This document shows positions 16,384 through 25,672 of a DNA stretch of 64,000 nt, in pieces; the stretch's first letter is position 1, and each line of letters opens with the position of its first letter. The translations under genes were made by a program, and so were the position numbers. The stretch is from Azospirillum sp. TSH100 (GTDB taxonomy: Bacteria; Pseudomonadota; Alphaproteobacteria; Azospirillales; Azospirillaceae), in contig NZ_CP039636.1 in NCBI RefSeq assembly GCF_004923295.1, forward strand, positions 222,001 through 286,000, read 5' to 3'. A model generated the notes under the pieces. The model was not told where the DNA came from, did no database searches, and saw only the letters and a program-made list of their open reading frames with translations.

Positions 16384-17505
16384 GTGTTCCCCACCCACCG
16401 CGCCGCCAGCATCCCGCTTGCGGCCCCCGAATGGAGCCGCCCCTTGTTCCCACCCGTGGCTTTGCTTGGCTTGGGCCTCGGCCTGCCGCCCCATGTCCTG
16501 TCCCAGGAGGAGGCCGCCCTCCTCACCACCCGCATCTTCGGCGAGCGGCTTGCCGGCTTCCCCCAATTCGAACGGGTCTTCGCCAACACCGGCATCGCCC
16601 GGCGTCACTGCGCCCGGCCAGCGGACTGGTACGCCACCCTCCATGGCTGGAGCGACCGCATGGCCGCCTACCGGCAGGCGGCCGAGGCCCTGTTCGTCCA
16701 GGCGGCGACCGCGGCCCTGGCGGATGCCGGCGTCGATCCAGCGGAGGTCGATTGCGTGGTCGTCTCCTCCTCCTCCGGCTTCGCGGTGCCGAGCCTGGAG
16801 GCGCAACTCGCCGAAACCATGGGCTTCCGGCCAGACATCGAGCGGCTGCCGCTGTTCGGTCTCGGCTGTGCCGGCGGCGTGGCGGGGCTGGCGACCGCCG
16901 CGCGGCTGGCGGCGGCGATCCCCGGCCGCACCGTGCTGTTCGTGACCATGGAGCTGTGCAGCCTCGCCTTCCGGCAGGATGACGGCAGCCGCGCCAATCT
17001 GGTGGCGACCGCCCTGTTCGGCGATGGCGCCGCCGCCTGCGTCCTGCGCGGCGGTGCGGAGGAGCGCGCCTTCGCCATCATCGACGGCGCCGGTCAGCAT
17101 CTGTTTCCGCGGTCGCAGGACATCATGGGCTGGCGCATCGACGACGGCGGCTTCGGCATCGTCCTGTCGGCGGCGCTGCCGCAATTCCTGCAGACCCATC
17201 TCCGCACCGCCCTGTCCCGGCTGCTCGTCCAATGCGGCGCGGAGGAGGAGCGGATCGGCCGCTTCATCTGCCATCCCGGCGGCACCCGCGTGCTGGCGGC
17301 CTTGGAGGAGGTGCTGCGGCTGGAGACCGGCAGCCTCGACCATGAACGGGCGGTGCTGGCCGACCACGGCAACATGTCCGCCCCCACCGTGCTGTTCGTG
17401 CTGGATCGGGCGCGCCGGGCGGGGTTGCCGGATCGGGCGGCGCTGCTGGCGCTCGGCCCCGGCTTTGCCGCCAACCTGATCACGATGCGGCGGGGGGTGC
17501 GGTGA
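16384..17505 (+). CDS. Type III polyketide synthase
   Basis: About 373 residues of the chalcone/stilbene synthase-like family. The full catalytic triad is visible: Cys in GLGCAGGVAG (about 162), His in CHPGG (about 297) and Asn in DHGNMSAPT (about 330). Such enzymes make alkylpyrones or alkylresorcinols from fatty acyl starters and malonyl-CoA. The start is taken as GTG 16384, with GAGGA ten bases upstream; a TTG at 16444 is an alternative. The next gene overlaps its stop (GTGA) and encodes an ICMT-like methyltransferase, the same pair as bpsA-bpsB of Bacillus, so the product is probably a methylated alkylpyrone-type lipid. Confidence 0.9.
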   Translation: MFPTHRAASIPLAAPEWSRPLFPPVALLGLGLGLPPHVLSQEEAALLTTRIFGERLAGFPQFERVFANTGIARRHCARPADWYATLHGWSDRMAAYRQAAEALFVQAATAALADAGVDPAEVDCVVVSSSSGFAVPSLEAQLAETMGFRPDIERLPLFGLGCAGGVAGLATAARLAAAIPGRTVLFVTMELCSLAFRQDDGSRANLVATALFGDGAAACVLRGGAEERAFAIIDGAGQHLFPRSQDIMGWRIDDGGFGIVLSAALPQFLQTHLRTALSRLLVQCGAEEERIGRFICHPGGTRVLAALEEVLRLETGSLDHERAVLADHGNMSAPTVLFVLDRARRAGLPDRAALLALGPGFAANLITMRRGVR

Positions 17506-18074
17506 CGGCCCCGATCATTGTCATGATGCTGGTGACGGCGCAGCGCCTCAGCGAACTGGTCATCGACCGGCGCAACCGCGCCATGCTGCTGACCCAAGGC
17601 GCCCGGGAGCATGGGCGCGGCCATTACCCGTGGATGGTGCTGCTGCATGTCGGTTGGCTGGGCGGCCTCTGGGGCACCGCCCTGGGGGGCGTAGTGGGGG
17701 GCGCGCTGGGGCCTCCGGGGATCGTGCCCGTCGAGCCGGTCTGGCTGGCGGTCCTGCTCACCATGCAGGCGATCCGCCTGTGGGTGCAGGCGACGCTGGG
17801 ACGACGCTGGACCACCCGGATCGTCGTGCTCGACGGCGTGCCGCCGGTCCGCACCGGCCCTTACCGCTGCACCAACCATCCCAACTATCTAGCGGTCGCG
17901 GTGGAGATCGCCGCTCTTCCGCTCGCCTTCGGCATGACCGGCTACGCCATCGTCTTTTCGATCCTCAACGCGGCGATGCTCGCCGTGCGCATCCGGGCGG
18001 AAGACCGGGCGCTCGGCCGAAGCCAGGGGTCGTCCCCCGCTCCGGTCAAGACAATTCCTGGGGACAGGGTTTGA
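17502..18074 (+). CDS. Isoprenylcysteine carboxyl methyltransferase-like protein (PKS partner)
   Basis: A 190-residue membrane protein with four to five helices and the ICMT/PEMT signature near residues 118-140 (GPYRCTNHPNYLAVAVEIAALPLAFG), which binds S-adenosylmethionine. In bacteria this family often sits after a type III polyketide synthase and O-methylates its product. GTG start at 17502 overlaps the synthase stop, giving translational coupling. Methylation of an alkylpyrone/resorcinol is inferred from context only. Confidence 0.82.
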   Translation: MTAPIIVMMLVTAQRLSELVIDRRNRAMLLTQGAREHGRGHYPWMVLLHVGWLGGLWGTALGGVVGGALGPPGIVPVEPVWLAVLLTMQAIRLWVQATLGRRWTTRIVVLDGVPPVRTGPYRCTNHPNYLAVAVEIAALPLAFGMTGYAIVFSILNAAMLAVRIRAEDRALGRSQGSSPAPVKTIPGDRV

Positions 18075-18079
18075 TTTGA

Positions 18080-20228
<2,149 letters not shown>

Positions 20229-20232
<4 letters not shown>

Positions 20233-20507
20233 GCAACGACCACGACCCGCTTCAAGGCAGCGTCCGCCGCCGGCGCGAGCGGCGGGAGCGATGGCAGCGC
20301 GAGGGCGAACGGCCGATGGGCCGCAATCTCGCCCTGATCGGGGTGCTGGGCTGGCTGGTGATCGTGCCGACCCTGGCCGGCCTGTTCGCCGGGCGCTGGC
20401 TGGACGAGCGGGCCGGCGGCGGACTCTTCTGGACGGCGGCGCTGCTGTTCGCGGGCGTGGTGCTCGGCGGATGGCTCGCCTGGAACCGCATCGAACAGGA
20501 ACGCTGA
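20229..20507 (+). CDS. atpQ: N-ATPase accessory membrane protein AtpQ
   Basis: A 92-residue protein with an Arg/Glu-rich N-terminus (about 10-28) and two membrane helices (34-54 and 65-85). Position between atpC and atpR and the two-helix AtpI/AtpZ-like layout identify AtpQ, a subunit peculiar to N-ATPase operons and thought to help assembly or ion supply to the rotor. ATG overlaps the atpC stop. Confidence 0.82.
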
Positions 20508-20508
20508 C

Positions 20509-20808
20509 ATGACGGCCCCCTTCCTCCTTCCCATCCTTGCCGGGGCCTTGGCCGGTCTGGCGCTCGGCACCCTGTTCTTCCGCGGGCTGGCGGCGACGGC
20601 GCGGCTCTATGCGGTGGGCGGGGTGCGGCGGGCGATGCCGCTCTATCTGATGCGGCTGGCGGGTGCCACTGCCGGCTTCACCATGGCCACGGTCTGGGGT
20701 GGTGCCGCGCCGCTGCTGGCGATGCTGGCCGGCTTCCAGCTGGCGCGCAGCGTCGTGGTCCGGCGCGAGAAGCGGGCGCACGTGGCGATGCAGGAGGGGA
20801 CGCCATGA
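20509..20808 (+). CDS. atpR: N-ATPase accessory membrane protein AtpR
   Basis: A 99-residue protein with three predicted helices and the family pattern [15 protein letters not shown] (about 20-34), in which conserved arginines lie in the membrane. AtpR is found only in N-ATPase operons and is proposed to interact with the c subunit. Starts one base after the atpQ stop; its own stop overlaps atpB. Confidence 0.85.
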   Translation: MTAPFLLPILAGALAGLALGTLFFRGLAATARLYAVGGVRRAMPLYLMRLAGATAGFTMATVWGGAAPLLAMLAGFQLARSVVVRREKRAHVAMQEGTP

Positions 20809-21479
20809 CCGAGTCCCCGCTGACGACGCCGGTGGTTTTCCTGCTGGGTCCGGTCCCGGTCACCCTGCCGGTCGTCGTCACCTGGGGACTGATGGCGGCG
20901 ATGACGCTGGGGTCCGCCCTGGCGACCCGGCGGCTGCGGGTGGAGCGGCCCGGTGCGGTGCAGACCGTGCTGGAGCTGGTGGTGGAGACGCTGCGCCGGC
21001 AGATCGCCGAGACGATGCAGACCGACGCCACCCCCTTCCTGCCGCTGCTCGGCACACTGTTCCTCTATCTGGCGGTCGCCAACCTGTCGGGGCTGGTGCC
21101 GGGCCTGAAGGCGCCGACCGCCTTCCTGGAGACGGCGGCGGCGCTGGCGCTGGTGGTGCTGGTGGCGTCGCAGGCGCTGGGCATCCACCGCCGCGGCCTG
21201 TGGCCCTATCTGAAGGGCTTCGCCCACCCCACCCCGCTGCTGCTGCCGCTGAACATCCTGTCAGAGCTGACGCGGGCCTTCTCGCTGTCGATCCGCCTGT
21301 TCGGCAACGTGATGAGCGGGGAGTTCGTCATCGCCATCGTGCTGTCGCTGGCCGGTCTGTTCGTGCCGGTGCCGCTGATGGCGCTGGAGCTGCTGCTGGG
21401 CCTCGTCCAGGCGTACATCTTCACCATCCTCGCCGCGGTCTTCATCGGCGGCGCTGTCGGAACCATCGAGAAGGGGTAG
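20805..21479 (+). CDS. atpB: N-ATPase subunit a
   Basis: A 224-residue polytopic stator subunit that forms the ion half-channels. The essential arginine is R164 in the [14 protein letters not shown] block, and the [20 protein letters not shown] helix near 199-218 completes the family signature. Overlaps atpR by four bases; atpE starts six bases after its stop. Confidence 0.92.
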   Translation: MTESPLTTPVVFLLGPVPVTLPVVVTWGLMAAMTLGSALATRRLRVERPGAVQTVLELVVETLRRQIAETMQTDATPFLPLLGTLFLYLAVANLSGLVPGLKAPTAFLETAAALALVVLVASQALGIHRRGLWPYLKGFAHPTPLLLPLNILSELTRAFSLSIRLFGNVMSGEFVIAIVLSLAGLFVPVPLMALELLLGLVQAYIFTILAAVFIGGAVGTIEKG

Positions 21480-21484
21480 CAACC

Positions 21485-21724
21485 ATGGACGTCCATGCCA
21501 TCAGCATCCTGGGTGCGGCACTGGCGGTGTCGGTCGGCGCCATCGGCCCGGCGCTGGCCGAGGGCCGCGCCGTCGCCGCCGCGATGGAGGCCATCGCCCG
21601 CCAGCCGGAAGCCGCCAACACCCTGTCGCGCACCCTGTTCGTCGGTCTGGCGATGATCGAGACGATGGCGATCTACTGCCTCGTCGTCGCGCTGCTTCTG
21701 CTGTTCGCCAACCCGTTCGCCTGA
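21485..21724 (+). CDS. atpE: N-ATPase rotor subunit c
   Basis: A 79-residue two-helix hairpin with the polar-loop ARQPE (38-42). The ion-binding glutamate is E59, followed by T60 and, four further on, Y64. A second carboxylate, E26 in GPALAEGR, stands where sodium-type rings such as Ilyobacter's have glutamine. This double-carboxylate site is typical of N-type c subunits. The family has been discussed as both sodium- and proton-coupled, so ion choice stays open. Start ATG 21485 is preceded by a weak GGGGTAGC site. Confidence 0.92.
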   Translation: MDVHAISILGAALAVSVGAIGPALAEGRAVAAAMEAIARQPEAANTLSRTLFVGLAMIETMAIYCLVVALLLLFANPFA

Positions 21725-21747
21725 GCGCCGCAACCCCGAGGTCCGTC

Positions 21748-22536
21748 ATGCACATCGACGGTTGGACGCTTCTGCTCCAGGCGATCAACTTCCTGATCCT
21801 GGTCTGGCTGCTGCGCCGCTTCCTCTACCGCCCGGTCCTGGCGGTGATCGCCGAGCGGCAGGCCGCCACCGAGCGTGTCCGCAGCGAAGCCGAGGCGGCG
21901 CGGCAGACCGCCGAAGCCGCGCGCCGGAGCCTGGAGGACCAGCGCACCGCCCTGCCCGCCGAACGCGACCGCCTGATCACCGCCGCCCGCGCCGAGGCGG
22001 AGGCCGAGCGCGCCGCCCTGCTGGAAAAGGCGCGGGTCGAAGCCGACCATGCGCTGGACGAGACGCGCAAGCGGCTGAGCGACGAGCGGGCGCAGGCGCT
22101 GGAGGCGTTGCAGCGCCATGCCGCCGATCTCGGCACCCAGCTGGCGGTCCGGCTTCTGCGCGACGCCCCGGCCGGCGCCCTGACCCGCTCCCTGCTCGAC
22201 GAGGCCTGCACGGCGGTGGAGGCGTTGAACGGCGACCAGCGCCACGCCCTGGTGGACGGGATCGACCCGGTGCCGGTGCGGCTTGTCCTGGCTGCCCCGC
22301 TGGTGGAAAGGGACACCGTTCGGACGCGCGAGCGGCTGGCGACGGCGTTCGGCCGTCCGGTGGCTTTGGAGCCGGTCGAGGACCCGTCGCTGATCGCCGG
22401 GGTGGAGCTGCATTTTGCCCACAGCGTCGTCCGCCGCAACTGGAAGCAGGCGCTGGCCGAGGCGAAGGAGGAGATGACCCGTCATGACTCCGCTAGAAAC
22501 GATGCCGAACGACACGCTGCCGACGCCGTCGCTTGA
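21748..22536 (+). CDS. atpF: N-ATPase subunit b (b/delta-like)
   Basis: A 262-residue peripheral-stalk subunit, longer than a plain b subunit. It has one N-terminal membrane helix (about 6-24), a long Arg/Glu/Ala-rich coiled coil (about 36-125) and a C-terminal domain of about 120 residues resembling the delta subunit, which explains the absence of an atpH in this operon. Its last 17 codons overlap atpA by 53 bases, longer than the four-base overlaps elsewhere in the operon. Confidence 0.88.
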   Translation: MHIDGWTLLLQAINFLILVWLLRRFLYRPVLAVIAERQAATERVRSEAEAARQTAEAARRSLEDQRTALPAERDRLITAARAEAEAERAALLEKARVEADHALDETRKRLSDERAQALEALQRHAADLGTQLAVRLLRDAPAGALTRSLLDEACTAVEALNGDQRHALVDGIDPVPVRLVLAAPLVERDTVRTRERLATAFGRPVALEPVEDPSLIAGVELHFAHSVVRRNWKQALAEAKEEMTRHDSARNDAERHAADAVA

Positions 22537-24028
22537 GGACGCGCTCGACGCCTGGATGCCGGGCGCGCTGCGCCGGCTGGACGGTCTGGACACCGGTACG
22601 CGGCTGGAATCGGTGGGGCGGGTGGAGTCGGTGGGCGACGGCATTGCCCATGTCTCCGGCCTGCCCGATGTGCGGGTCGACGAGCTTCTGCTGTTCCCTG
22701 GCGGCGTCGCCGGGCTGGCGGCGGATCTGGACGACCGGATCGGCTGCGTCCTGCTCGGCGATGCCGCGACGGTCACCGCCGGCGGCACCGTCCATGGCAC
22801 CGGGACCGTCCTGCGGGTGCCGGTCGGCGACCGGCTGATGGGCCGGGTGGTCGATCCGCTCGGCAACCCGTTGGACGACGGCCCTCCCGTCGAGGCCGAA
22901 CGCTGGGAGCCGGTGGAGCGCCCCGCCCCGACCATCGCCGAACGGGCGGCGGTGTCCGAACCGTTGCTGACCGGCACCGCCGTGATCGACGCCATGTTCC
23001 CGCTCGGCCGCGGCCAGCGCGAGCTGCTGATCGGCGACCGCGCCACCGGCAAGACCGCCATCGCGGTGGATGCCATCCTCAACCAGACGGACGGCGACGT
23101 GTTCTGCGTCTATGTCGCCGTCGGCCAGAAGGCGTCCGGCGTGCGGGCGGCGATCGAGGCGGTGCGCCAGGGCGGGGCAGCGGGGCGCACCCTGTTCGTC
23201 ATCGCCGCCGCCGATGCCGCCCCCGGCCTGCAATGGCTGGCCCCCTATGCCGGCTTCACCATGGCCGAGCATTTCCGCGACAGCGGCCGGCATGCCCTGG
23301 TCATCATCGACGATCTGAGCAAGCATGCGGCGGTCCACCGCCAGTTGTCGCTTCTGCTGCGCCGCCCGCCGGGGCGCGAGGCCTATCCGGGCGACGTCTT
23401 CTACCTGCACAGCCGGCTGCTGGAGCGGGCGGCCAAGTTGAGTCCGGCGAAGGGCGGCGGATCGCTGACGGCGCTGCCCATCGCCGAGACGCAGGGCGGC
23501 AACCTGTCGGCCTACATCCCGACCAACCTGATCTCGATCACCGACGGGCAGGTCTGCCTGGACGCCAAGCTGTTCTACGAGGGGCAGAAGCCGGCGGTGG
23601 ACATCGGCCGCAGCGTGTCGCGCGTCGGCGGCAAGGCGCAGCCGCCGGTACTGCGCACCTTGGCCGAGCCGCTGCGGCTCGACTATGCCCAGTTCCTGGA
23701 GCTGGAGGTCTTCACCCGCTTCGGCGGGCTGGTGGACGAGCGGACGCGCAAGGCGGTGGCGCACGGCCAACGCATGCGGGCCCTGCTGGCCCAGCGCCAC
23801 CTGTCGCCCCGCCCGCTGGCGGTCCAGGCGGCGCAGCTGCTGGCGCTCGCCGACGGGACGCTGGACGGCCTGCCGTTGGAGGCGATCCCACGCTTCCAGG
23901 CGGCACTGGCCGGTCTGGTCGCCGCCCGTCCGCCCCGGATCGCCGGGACACTGGACGATGCCACCAGAACGGCGCTGCGCGACCTGATCGCACAGGCGGT
24001 GGCCGGTCTTGGCGGAGCGGCACCATGA
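22484..24028 (+). CDS. atpA: N-ATPase alpha subunit
   Basis: A 514-residue alpha subunit, the non-catalytic nucleotide-binding partner of beta. Walker A reads GDRATGKT (about 183), with Ala for the usual Gln, and the alpha signature follows (YVAVGQKASGV, then ETQGGNLSAYIPTNLISITDGQ about 335-357). A GGAGGAG site ten bases upstream supports ATG 22484, inside the end of atpF. Confidence 0.94.
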   Translation: MTPLETMPNDTLPTPSLEDALDAWMPGALRRLDGLDTGTRLESVGRVESVGDGIAHVSGLPDVRVDELLLFPGGVAGLAADLDDRIGCVLLGDAATVTAGGTVHGTGTVLRVPVGDRLMGRVVDPLGNPLDDGPPVEAERWEPVERPAPTIAERAAVSEPLLTGTAVIDAMFPLGRGQRELLIGDRATGKTAIAVDAILNQTDGDVFCVYVAVGQKASGVRAAIEAVRQGGAAGRTLFVIAAADAAPGLQWLAPYAGFTMAEHFRDSGRHALVIIDDLSKHAAVHRQLSLLLRRPPGREAYPGDVFYLHSRLLERAAKLSPAKGGGSLTALPIAETQGGNLSAYIPTNLISITDGQVCLDAKLFYEGQKPAVDIGRSVSRVGGKAQPPVLRTLAEPLRLDYAQFLELEVFTRFGGLVDERTRKAVAHGQRMRALLAQRHLSPRPLAVQAAQLLALADGTLDGLPLEAIPRFQAALAGLVAARPPRIAGTLDDATRTALRDLIAQAVAGLGGAAP

Positions 24029-24864
24029 CCGAACGGCTGACCGAGGTCGAGGCCCGGCGGGCCAGCGTGCGGGATCTGGAGGCGGTGACCGACGTCATGC
24101 GCTCCCTCGCCGCGATGCGGCTGCAACAGGCGCTCGGCACGCTGGCCGGCACCCGCGCCTATGCCGAGGTGATCGCCGGGGCGTTGGCCCAGGCGGCGGC
24201 GCTGCTGGACGACGCCCCGGTGCAGTGGCCGGCCAACGGGCATGGTCCTTCGGCACTGGTGCTGTTCGCGCCGGAGCATGGCTTCGTCGGCGCCTTCGCC
24301 GAAAAGCTGGTCTATGCCGCACTGATGGCCCCGCCCGGCTGCGCCCTGTGGGTGGCGGGCCTGCGCGGCGCCGCCCTGCTGGAGGAGCGCGGACGGCCGC
24401 CGGCCTGGAGCACGGCGATGGCGACCAACACCGACGCCGTGACTGCCACCGCCCGGCGCATCGCCGACGCGCTCTATCGCGCGGCGGCGGACGGGCGATT
24501 GGGCCGGGTGGATCTGCTCTATGGCCGGACCGAGGCGGGGGCACCGCCGGAGCTTGTGCGTCGACCGCTGCTGCCGCTCGGCCTGCCAAAGGCTGGGACC
24601 CGGCCGGTGCCGCCGCTGATCAACATGCCGCCGCGCGACCTGATCGCCCGGCTGGTCGACGAGTATGTCTTCGCCCTGCTGGCCGACGCGGCGATGGAGA
24701 GCTTCGCCGCGGAGAATGCCGCGCGCCTCACCACCATGATGACGGCCCGCCACAACATCGAAACCACGCTGGACGATTTGACCGCCACGGCACGGAACCT
24801 GCGCCAGGAACAGGTCACGAATGAGTTGATCGAGCTGGTGTCGGGGGCGGAGGCGATGGGGTAA
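24025..24864 (+). CDS. atpG: N-ATPase gamma subunit
   Basis: A 279-residue gamma subunit forming the central rotor shaft: N-terminal coiled-coil (EARRASVRDLEAVTDVMRSLAAMRL, about 8-32) and C-terminal helix (AMESFAAENAARLTTMMTARHNIETTLDDL, about 226-255). It overlaps the atpA stop (ATGA) and closes the operon. Its 3' end overlaps the convergent xdhC by 50 bases, so there is no room for an ordinary terminator between them. Confidence 0.9.
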   Translation: MTERLTEVEARRASVRDLEAVTDVMRSLAAMRLQQALGTLAGTRAYAEVIAGALAQAAALLDDAPVQWPANGHGPSALVLFAPEHGFVGAFAEKLVYAALMAPPGCALWVAGLRGAALLEERGRPPAWSTAMATNTDAVTATARRIADALYRAAADGRLGRVDLLYGRTEAGAPPELVRRPLLPLGLPKAGTRPVPPLINMPPRDLIARLVDEYVFALLADAAMESFAAENAARLTTMMTARHNIETTLDDLTATARNLRQEQVTNELIELVSGAEAMG

Positions 24865-25672
24865 CAGGGGACGCGAACGCCACGAGCAGTTCCGCCGCAA
24901 CCACAGCCGCGATCACCTCCGGCCGCTTGTCGCCGGTCAACGCGGCGCCGATGGGGCAGGTCAACCCCGCCAGCGCATCCACCTCCCGTCCGCGCGCCCG
25001 GAACCAGCGCTCGAACTTCGCCCGTTTCGTCGCCGAACCGATCATCCCGACATAGGCGGCGTCGCCCCGGCGCAGGGCCGCTTCGGCGATCTCGAAGTCC
25101 AGCGCATGGCTGTGGGTCAGCACCAGATAGCCGGCGCCGGCCGGTGCGCCCGCCAGCGGGTCGAGCGGGCTGTCGGTCAGGATGCGCTCCACCCCGGCCG
25201 GGATGGTTTCGGGGAACTCCTGCACCCGCCCGTCGATCCACAGCAGGCGCAGCGGCAGCGGCGCGAAGGCGGCCGCCATCGCCCGCCCGACATGGCCGGC
25301 GCCGAACAGCAGCAGGGTCGGCCGTGTCGCCAGCGCCCGACGCTCCCGCTCCTGCAAAACGGCAAGGGTGCCGGCATCGGCGCGCTCCAGCCGCAGCACG
25401 ACATGCCCACCGCAGCATTGCCCGGTCGCCGGTCCCAAGGGCAAGTCGAGCGTTTCGGCTGCGGAACCGTCCTCCAGCATCCGCCGCGCGGTGGCGATGG
25501 CGGTCCATTCCAGCCGGCCGCCGCCGACGGTGCCGGCGCAGGCTTTCCGTCCGACCAGCATGCCGGCCCCTTCCTCGCGCGGGGTGGAACCGCGCGCCTC
25601 GGCAACGGTCACCAGCACGGCGGGATCATCACGGGTGAGCCAGTGCGAGAGGATGGCGGAGAGTGGCGTCAT
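24815..25672 (-). CDS. xdhC: Xanthine dehydrogenase accessory protein XdhC
   Basis: A 285-residue chaperone that inserts the sulphurated molybdenum cofactor into xanthine dehydrogenase. N-terminal XdhC/CoxI domain with GSTPREEGAGMLV and GQCCGGHVVLRLE (about 85-97), then a Rossmann-like C-terminal domain (LLLFGAGHVGRA about 122; DAAYVGMIGSATKRAKFERW about 205). The ATG overlaps the xdhB stop (ATGA). Last gene of xdhABC. Confidence 0.92.
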   Translation of the reverse strand: MTPLSAILSHWLTRDDPAVLVTVAEARGSTPREEGAGMLVGRKACAGTVGGGRLEWTAIATARRMLEDGSAAETLDLPLGPATGQCCGGHVVLRLERADAGTLAVLQERERRALATRPTLLLFGAGHVGRAMAAAFAPLPLRLLWIDGRVQEFPETIPAGVERILTDSPLDPLAGAPAGAGYLVLTHSHALDFEIAEAALRRGDAAYVGMIGSATKRAKFERWFRARGREVDALAGLTCPIGAALTGDKRPEVIAAVVAAELLVAFASPVTPSPPPPTPARSTHS

